Below, piece after piece: positions 34,901 through 42,302 of a stretch of 42,302 bases of DNA (within the stretch, counting starts at the first letter, position 1; each line of letters opens with the position of its first letter). The stretch is from Fomitopsis serialis (taxonomy: Eukaryota; Basidiomycota; Agaricomycetes; Polyporales; Fomitopsidaceae), in contig NW_025955303.1 of NCBI RefSeq assembly GCF_022376445.1, positions 1-42,302 on the forward strand, written 5' to 3'. The notes beneath the pieces were generated by a model. That model was not told the DNA's origin. It worked only from the letters and a program-made list of their open reading frames with translations, and did not search any database. A program made the translations under genes and the position numbers.

Positions 34901-37900
34901 TGTGGTAGCAGGGCACCACGTCGACTTCGACGCCTTGTGCGGTATCGTCGACCTTCCTGGTAAGGACATTCCCACATTCCCGTTCGCTAGCAAGGAAGTT
35001 CCGTACTACGCATCGACGTTTGAGGTGGCGCGACAACACCAGCGGAGAAATGGTCCTCTGAACTACTCTCAGCTGCGCGTCAATACCAAGACGCACCCCG
35101 AGCTTGCAGAACATGTGATCAAGGACGAGCCCATCATGCCCGCCGCAGGCTACCTCGAAATGGTGAGTTTTCATGCGTCCTCTAGGGTTAGCTTCGCTGA
35201 CAGGAGTCCAGGCGCTGGAATTTGGTGCGAAGAAGCTGTGGGACGTGGAGTTCATGTCGATCCTGTCGTTGTCGTCTGAGAAGCCAACGCCGGTGGACAT
35301 TCGACAGGACGGCAATCGGTGGAGTGTGCACAGTGCAACAGCCACGGAGTTTACCAAGACTTGGCCGCCGAACGTACGCTGTGCTTCATATCACAGCTGT
35401 GATTTACTCACTCTTGACCCTAGTACAACCGTATTCACGCGAAAGGCTGTCTCGCGAAGAGCGATGACGACTACGAAACCTTGCCCCCTGTGAATATCGC
35501 GGAGATCCGCGAGCGCATGAAGCCGATCGAGATGAAAGGTGTGGCGTCCATTTCTTATGCAGTGAAAGACTTAATTTGCTCATACGGCCCTCTGAAGCAT
35601 TCTACAACGGGTTCTCGTTCGCGCAATATGGTCCGACCTATCAACGGATCATTTCGAGCGGACGCGGGTACGACGAGCAAGGGCGAGAGGAGATACTCGT
35701 GGAGGTCCGCGGCGCTGAAAGCGACCTGGGAGAGTGAGTCTTGCATGCTGATGTCGAAAACACTCTACTCAACTTTCCGCATTAGCATTTCCAACTACAT
35801 TCTTCACCCCGCCATCCTGGATTCAGCGCTCCACATCCTGGTTCACCCCGCCATCACGGGTAACAGGGACAAAGGCCGATACTACCTTCCTGCGAAAATC
35901 GGCACGCTCGCAGTCCATGATATTTTGCTGCAGAAACCGTTCCCCGCAAAGATCTTCACGCACGCGACGTTCGTCAAGTGGACGCCTGGTGAGTACAAAT
36001 GCTCCAATCTCCATGGCATGATTTAATTCCTGCCCAGAATCGTTGGTGTACGACTTCACTGTCGTCACGGAGGCGGGCGAGCGGCTCTGCACCATCACTG
36101 ACCTCGAAGTTGCTTTGCACGGCAAGACGGCAAAAGTGATCGAAGCCCGCTACGAGCTCGTGCTCCAACCGACGGAAATTCGGGTCAAGCGCGTCGACGC
36201 TGCTGCAGCCCAATCTCGGGGACGAACGAGTCCCGCCAGCGATGCATCGTCAGATTCAGGCTACGCCACGGTCGATGGAGAGAAAGGTGCTGCTGACCCC
36301 AACGTACGCATCGTCGAGTACGTCAGGGGCCGTGAGCTCGAGCTCCAGCGCTTCTTCGCTGAAGTAGACCCTCTCGCACCACTTTCCCTTTGGTTCGTTG
36401 CCACCAATGGCCTGGACGGAGATGCTTCGCTTGGCTTCAGTCGTTCGATCCGCAGGGAGTACCGCTCCTGGAATGTTCATGGCGCCGTCTTCGATGCTTC
36501 GTGGACTCTAGAAGAGAGGAAGGCCGCCGTTCATCAACTTGCAGCCGATCCGAATTGCGAGGACGAACTCTCCGTGGACACAGATGGCATCGTATCGGCC
36601 CCGCGGATCGTAGAATCTGCTCCGCCAGCAGACAAGACCACCTTCCAAACTGATGAGCCCTGGACGTACGAAGCAGGTGCTTTCAAGCAGATCTCCACCC
36701 CTCATGTACCCGAGGATCACGTACTCGTCAACGTTACCGGTGTCGCGCAGAAATATGGCGATGCGTGGGCTTTCGTCGGAAGAGTAGAAGGCAGGGAATC
36801 TCCTGTCGCCGGGTTGACATTTGGAGAGCTCTCGAATGTCACCGTCGTGCATGTTGGCAGCCTGGTGGACTTCACCCCTCTAGACGGTCTCGTTCCTCAA
36901 TTCTTCGCTAACGCAGTTGCCGGTGCAGCTATCGGACCCGCAGCTTTCGCTCAACCCTCTCGTCTCGGGAAGTCGACAGTTGTCGTCACACATGCCGATT
37001 CAGCTTTGGGCAGCGAGCTCCTGGCCGTTTACGACCGCATAGGCGTGCAAGCAGCTGCGTTACCAGCCGCAGCGAGTCTTTCGGAAATACGGGCTGTCCT
37101 GTCTCAGCACCCGAAGTACGTTGTCTCCGGGTCGGATGGATCGCACGGGAACGTCCTTCTCGATGATCTTCTTCGCCATCCCCGGTACAAGATCTTTGCT
37201 TGGGATGACTCATACCATGGGCTGAGAACGCTTTTGGCTGATGACCCGTGGTCAGTAGGCGATATCCTACGGTCGGCCCTAAACAGGCAGCCCGACTTTT
37301 CGGAGCTTGTCCGCCAGCCACTCGACCTAGTCGAGGCGCTTCCGGAGGAGGTCCCAATCGCCACCGACCTGTTCAATGCAAAGAAGGCATACCTGCTCAT
37401 CGGTGGAATCGGCAGTCTTGGCTTGCAAATCGCGCTTTGGATGTACGAGGTAAGGCGTACATGAAGTATGTCATGCAGGAACGTGGACTGACTTTCTTTG
37501 AAGCAAGGAGCACGGTGCATCGTTCTGACATCCCGTTCGGGACGTGAGTCGCTTACCCGAAAGGCTGAGTTCATATCCTTGCGACTGCTCTCGTACCTTG
37601 AGTCGCTCCCGGATCTCACGTTACTGGTGGAAGCCGTTGATGCGACGTCTCCGTTCGCCATGCGTGCTCTCCTGTCTAGCCTTGATCTACCTCTGGGCGG
37701 ATGCATGATTTTGAGCGCTGCCATGGTTGACAGGACATTTGCGATGCAGACCCATGAATCATTCGAGGCGTCCGTGGAAGCCAAGATCGGCGTTTTCCAT
37801 GTACTTGAAGACGTTCTCGATGGCAAGGAAGGCATGGAGAAGCTAGAATTCGTGGTCGCAACGTCGAGCGTATGCGGTTTGTTCGGGAATGCCGGTCAAA

Positions 37901-39970
37901 CGAACTATGCATGGTGAGGCTGCATGATCATGTGGTTCTGGTTTTCGGCTAACCGAATTCGAAAGCGCCAATACAGGATTGACCGGTTTGACGAGCAAGT
38001 ACTCGACCGCTTGCACAGTGGTTGCACCTTTCATCGTTGACACTGGGCTGCACGTCTCTATCTCCACGAGCGACATTGTGTACTGGACCCGCTTCAAGCA
38101 TCTTCATAGCTGGGGCATGACAGGTTGGGGTACGTACTACATTATCCTCAAATTTTCCTCGCAACTGACGTCCATATCCTTACAGAACTCTGCGAATATA
38201 TTGGCGATGCTATTAAGAAAGTACGCTCCGGATCTGGGAGACGTGCCTGGCAATACATCCCCGCTTTCGACTGGTCGACCGTGCAGAAGAACCTTGGCCG
38301 CTCCCCTCTCTACGACCATCTTGTCCCTACTTCCGAGGTTGACGCCGTTCAGGAGAACGGCGCAGACGCTTCTATTGCCTCGATCATCTGTCGTGTCCTC
38401 GATATCGCGCCGGGCGACCTGAACGCGGATGTGCCGTTGACGTCGTACGGGCTCGACTCTCTCAGCGCTGCGGCACTGTCGCATGCGCTTCGGGAGGTCG
38501 TAGCCGTGTCTCAAATTCAATTGCTTGCCGATGTTACCGTGGCAGTTCTGGAGAAACGGCGAGAGGAGGCACTGGCTAGCGGCTCTGGTGAAGATCTTAC
38601 GAGTGGGCAGGAGCAGATGGGCCCTAAGGAGAAGGAGATGGTGGCCATGCTGGAGCGTTACGGCAAAGACTTGCCCGTGCGAGAACCCATCAACGGTGAG
38701 ACGGACGGGAAGAAGGTGGTCCTCGTCACAGGATCGACTGGTAGCGTTGGAGCGCATCTGCTCGTACGCCTGCTGCGTAGCTCCCAGTGCGAGAAGGTCT
38801 ACACCCTCGTGCGGAAGGGTGCATATGGCCAGACTGCGAAGGCTAGGCAGAAGACGGCACTCGAATCACGAGGTCTTGACATCGGTGTCGTCGAGATGGA
38901 CACGTTGGCCGTGCTGGAGGGTGATCTTCTTGCTTACCAGCTCGGCGTGGGTGCAGAGATGTACTCGGAGCTCACGCAAACCGTCACACATGTGATCCAC
39001 CTAGGTAATTATCCTGACATGCTTCTATGAAGATATGCTGACGAAGGCCCTGTGCAGCCTGGCCAATCGACTTTGGTACTCCCCTCGCTAACTTTGAGTC
39101 TGCCATTGCTGGACTGCGGAAGCTGCTCGACTTCTCAACTGCCGCCCGTGCGCAGTCTCGTATGCGACTGCTCTTTGCCAGCACAGCAGGCATCTTCCGA
39201 AGTGCGTATCATAGACATCGTATCTAATATGCTAATCCGTTAACATGTCATATGATCTAGGGTACATCTCCAAGGATCCCATCGCTGAAGACCTCGTCGA
39301 CAACCCGTCCGTCGCCATCGGGTCGGGCTATAGCGAGTCGAAGTGGGTTGCAGAGCAGCTTCTGAAGAGGGCGGCTGAGCGGAACATCTGCAACCCGTCG
39401 ATCGTACGCCTCGGTCAGCTCAGTGGTGGCGCAAATGGTGCATGGCGCACGACTGAATGGATACCCTCCATGATCTCCACGAGCCTTGCGCTTGGCTGTC
39501 TCCCCGATGGTTCTGGCGACGCAACGTGGATACCAGTTGACACCTCCGCTGCTGCCATGGTAGACTTCCTCGATACTCCTGCCCGCGTCCTGCATGTGCA
39601 GCACCCTCGTCCCGTCTCTTGGTCTGCCGCTATGCACCACTTCTCTTCCGCTCTCAACCTACCCATCGCACCATACACCGAGTGGTACTCGCGTCTGGAG
39701 TCGGGCCTCTCATTCACGTCGGATCCGGCCTCGACCCAATATCTTGAACGTGGTCTGCGTTTGCTCGAGTTCTTCCGTCTGCCGCTTCTCCTCGAGGACA
39801 GCAACCCCCGACCGGATGTCATGAACACGCTGGTACACGGTATGGATATCAAGAATGCTCTTGAGGCGTCCGTCACGCTGCAGGATCCGGAGTTGCCTGG
39901 GATTGATCGCGAGGACGTGGATCGCTGGATCGGGTACTGGCGTAGCATTGGATATCTGCCGGGCAACTGA
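31993..39970 (+). CDS. Reducing type I polyketide synthase with terminal reductase: KS-AT-DH-ER-like-KR-ACP-R
   Basis: Iterative cytosolic megasynthase. Eighteen exons give 2360 residues in frame: 31993-32025, 32076-32209, 32262-32508, 32568-32857, 32909-32993, 33044-33288, 33341-33891, 33940-35162, 35212-35373, 35424-35538, 35598-35733, 35786-35988, 36038-37449, 37504-37913, 37966-38129, 38186-39004, 39058-39201, 39261-39970. KS (~9-430): Cys ~174 in DTACSS, His ~310 in HATGT, His ~346 in KGNVGH. AT: Ser ~614 in GHSAGE. DH: His ~920 in AEHVIKDEPIMPAAG and Asp ~1086 in HPAILDSALH. Residues ~1330-1500 are MDR/ER-like but lack a Gly-rich NADPH motif, so probably non-catalytic. KR: GGIGSLG at ~1597, Ser in VVATSSVCG, Tyr ~1747 and Asn in NYACAN. 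One ACP: Ser ~1895 in YGLDSLS. C-terminal thioester-reductase/SDR: TGSTGSVG at ~1985 and YSESK with Tyr ~2148. No C-methyltransferase or SAT domain. Predicted product: an unbranched, at least partly unsaturated chain released as aldehyde or alcohol (inference). Confidence 0.93.
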
Positions 39971-40707
39971 GTCGCTTCATCGCCGTCGAATGTGTGTATA
40001 TTATTATCCGTCGGCTGTTGTGTTAATAGACTGTACGACATGACATGACTAGTTCTGTGCTGCCGCTGTGTTCGTCGTATACTTGTAGTAGTGTCGTACG
40101 CAAATCGCTATCGATGAATGTTATTTGTTTGTTCATCAGTGCGATGCGTTTGCGTGGGTGACGTGAACATCGGTATGATAGCCCTGATCCTCTCGCGTCT
40201 TAAGGGACATTGCACGGTGCGATTCATAGAAATCTGGAGATGGCTGCGACCCGTGCGGTTCGCGCGTGTGCGGTTTCCCCTACGCTAGGTATGGTCCACA
40301 GTGGCACTCCACACTGCAGATCTAGTATGCACTGCTCCCGCTGACATTTGTCCACTGTTTCGAGAAATGCGTAAATACGGGCACGATGTCGTATAAGATA
40401 GTTCAAAACACCATCAGGGGTAAGTCTTGGGCGTCGTGAGAGTTGTGCGGTTTTGAAAGTGCCAGTGATACATAGTGTGGTCTCGGTGTGATGAAACTGC
40501 TAGAGTCCATCTCAAGGTGATGCGACACTGGCAGGTCTCGGGTATCCATCTATCTTGAAATATGAGGGTCACTCCTTGGGATAGCTCTCCGACGTGCTGT
40601 GTAGCCTATGTGACATAAATGGCCCCTGGCCGTCTGTGGAAGGCGCTCCATACCGACTACCCCCTTTCCGATCAGTATTTTCAGGACAGGCAGACTGACG
40701 CATCGCA
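39971..40707. other. Intergenic, PKS 3' flank
   Basis: No gene or repeat recognised. It holds the PKS 3' untranslated region and the promoter side of the small His-rich gene; no clear TATA box was seen for the latter. Confidence 0.5.
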
Positions 40708-41151
40708 ATGGTCCTCCCTTTTCTGCCTGTCAAGCTCAGCTTGAACATCAAGGTGAATCATACGCACCACACGACGGTAACGCGACGGATCGCTGCCCCT
40801 CAAGCCGCTCATCATTCCTCGCATTCCTCGCACTCTTCGTCTACGACGAAGCCGCATTCGGTACATAAGCTTTGTGCCTACCCTTTTGGTGATTGCCGCT
40901 GACACCAAGTATTCTATCCCAGGAGCATGCGAAGAAGGCTGTCAAGGCCGCACCTGAGAGGAAGTCAGATGATACTCCGGTGCGTTACGAGCGGAGCTCT
41001 CGACACGTACATGCGGTAAGGTTGTTCGAGAGCCGTTGAACATTGTTTACAGGCGAAGAAGTCAAGCCATTCGCATGATGGCCACCACCACCATTCGTCG
41101 CCATCTAGCTCCAAGCCAGCCGCCAAGAAGACGTCAAGTCACAAACACTAG
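40708..41151 (+). CDS. Small His/Ser/Lys-rich protein, unknown function
   Basis: Three exons (40708-40860, 40923-40979, 41053-41151), all joined in phase 0 through good GT...AG introns of 62 and 73 bases, encode 102 residues. Residues 1-~18 start with a short hydrophobic stretch (MVLPFLPVKLSLNIKV). The rest is hydrophilic and compositionally biased: HTHHTT, repeated HSS units near 35-45, Lys/Ala-rich KKAVKAAPERK, a run of four His in HDGHHHHSS, and a Lys/Ser/His tail ending KKTSSHKH. It is basic with very many His, so metal binding or nucleic-acid binding is possible, but I recognise no family. The coherent bias across all three exons, which separate junctions would not give by chance, is the main evidence for a real gene. 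It sits between the PKS and the MDR gene. Confidence 0.68.
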
Positions 41152-41371
41152 CCCACGTTATGAGGCGCAGCGTAGTCTGAGTTCAGGTTTATGTCGAACA
41201 GCTCACGTACATTCATGACGGTCAGTCTGGTTGGTCAAACGAGAATCCATTGTACAACAGCTTACTATACTGTGCTATCATTCGAGTTGAACATGCAGGC
41301 TAACCTATACGAGAAGACTAGTCGTGCGCGATCTTGACCACCCTATGGAGTTAAACATCATGAGTATGGAA

Positions 41372-42302
41372 TTAAGCCAGAAAGCCGAGGACATCGGTGA
41401 TGAGGACGTACAGCTTGCCATTGTTCTCACCTCTGAAGAGCATGTTGATTGCCATCGGAACTTCTTCAATGCCTTCGAGGATATGGTACTTGGATTTCAA
41501 GGCACCCTGGGCAACCTTCTCCGCGAGGTATGCTCTGGCGTCTGCAAAACGGTGCCCTTGGTCTATGCTGAGAATCATCACGGAAATATCAGTTTGTGCA
41601 ATTGGTACAACATACACGATGGCTGCAACGTACAGACTGAAACCTTCCACTCTAGCACGGTGGAAGAAGACGTGCGGGAAGTTCTTGAAAGGCACCGCTT
41701 CGCTGGCTGAAGGATGGTCAGGAAGGCGCGAACTCGATCAGCCTGTGCTTGTAGACTTACTGTACGAAGAGATGGAACCTGATGCGAGGGTCATTCGGTG
41801 TGAGCAAACCGCGCCACAGTACTCGACAATAGGCATTAAGCCACTCACCGCACAAGACCACCCTTGCATGCATGTTCAGCCTCGTGAGCGCGAAGTCCAG
41901 AATCTCGCCTCCGACGTTGTCGAAGAACACGTCAATCTTGCCGAACTCGCGAACGAAATCCTCACGGAAGGTGGGACTCTTATAGTTTAGCGCCTTCACA
42001 ACGCCGACATCCTCTTCGAGATACTTGCACTTCTCGGCAGAGCCGACGGTCCCGTATACCTTCGCCCCTTTGTCCTTCCCCAGCTGGCAGACAAGGGAAC
42101 CAACGGCGCCTGCGGCACCCGAGACGACGAGGGTCTCGCCCGCTTTGATCTGGCCTATGTCAAAGAGGCCCTTCATGAGGCTTGCAGTGAGTACCAATGG
42201 GTAACTCGGACGCAATGGACTTACTATGTACGCAGTGATGCCTAAGTCGATTGGAGTGAGTCCCGGAGATGACTCAAATCGATGAGACGAAGCATACCTG
42301 GA
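41372..42302 (-). CDS. Medium-chain dehydrogenase/reductase, LTB4DH/alkenal double-bond reductase type, 5' end outside window
   Basis: NADPH-dependent MDR-superfamily enzyme without the catalytic zinc site in the visible part; members reduce the C=C bond of enones and alkenals. Visible exons on the minus strand: >42302-42232, 42180-41849, 41706-41634, 41567-41372, in frame to TAA, about 222 residues. Marks: FDIGQIKAGETLVVSGAAGAVGS with the Rossmann AAGAVGS loop, KVYGTVGSAEKCKYL, the KIDVFFDNVGGEILD block, RVVLCG, and a C-terminal HILEGIEEVPMAINMLFRGENNGKL. The residues after NGKL (YVLITDVLGFLA) are longer than usual. The N-terminal substrate-binding domain and start lie beyond the right edge. 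It converges with the PKS side of the window and could act on unsaturated PKS products, though that is only a hypothesis. Confidence 0.88.

Noticed and set aside
1..42302. CRISPR arrays, rRNA, DNA transposons with inverted repeats
   Set aside because: None seen; the window is a eukaryotic nuclear sequence, and no regularly spaced repeats or transposase motifs were found by eye.

Overview
The window comes from a filamentous fungus, most likely an Agaricomycete (mushroom or polypore type). The signs are very intron-dense genes with introns of about 42-65 bases, exons as short as 12 bases, a DUF6534-type membrane protein (a family known mainly from basidiomycetes), and a PKS whose closest look-alikes are basidiomycete enzymes. 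I built spliced models by hand. The group III kinase, Nup107, both transporters, the DUF6534 protein, the PKS and the His-rich gene all keep one open frame across every junction. The esterase does not.

Layout, left to right. (1) 1-3697, minus: 5' part of a group III hybrid histidine kinase (Nik1/Os-1 type) with seven HAMP units, cut by the left edge just after the H-box. (2) 6973-9461, plus: secreted type-B carboxylesterase/lipase with a complete catalytic triad but a frameshift near its C-terminus. (3) 9748-12861, minus: nucleoporin Nup107/Nup84. (4) 13055-13186: short SINE-like retroinsertion with a poly(A) tail and a 15-bp target-site duplication. (5) 15556-17643, plus: sugar/quinate-type MFS transporter. 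(6) 18619-20620, plus: two tandem intronless SAM-dependent methyltransferase genes. (7) 22473-24756, plus: DAL5/allantoate-permease-type MFS transporter. (8) 28067-30125, plus: DUF6534 membrane protein in 18 small exons. (9) 31993-39970, plus: a 2360-residue PKS, KS-AT-DH-(ER-like remnant)-KR-ACP-reductase. (10) 40708-41151, plus: a 102-residue His/Ser/Lys-rich protein of unknown function. (11) 41372-right edge, minus: medium-chain dehydrogenase/reductase of the LTB4DH/alkenal double-bond reductase type.

The left 13 kb is ordinary housekeeping and signalling sequence. From about 15.5 kb to the right edge the content (two transporters, two methyltransferases, a membrane protein, a megasynthase that ends in a reductase, and a nearby enoyl-reductase-like MDR) could be a secondary-metabolite neighbourhood. 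The intergenic gaps of 1-3 kb and the absence of a pathway regulator leave it open whether these genes act together. The PKS should release its chain reductively as an aldehyde or alcohol. It carries no C-methyltransferase and no recognisable functional ER of its own.

No rRNA, convincing tRNA, CRISPR array or DNA transposon was seen. All splice sites are inferred from GT...AG signals and frame continuity, not from transcripts.
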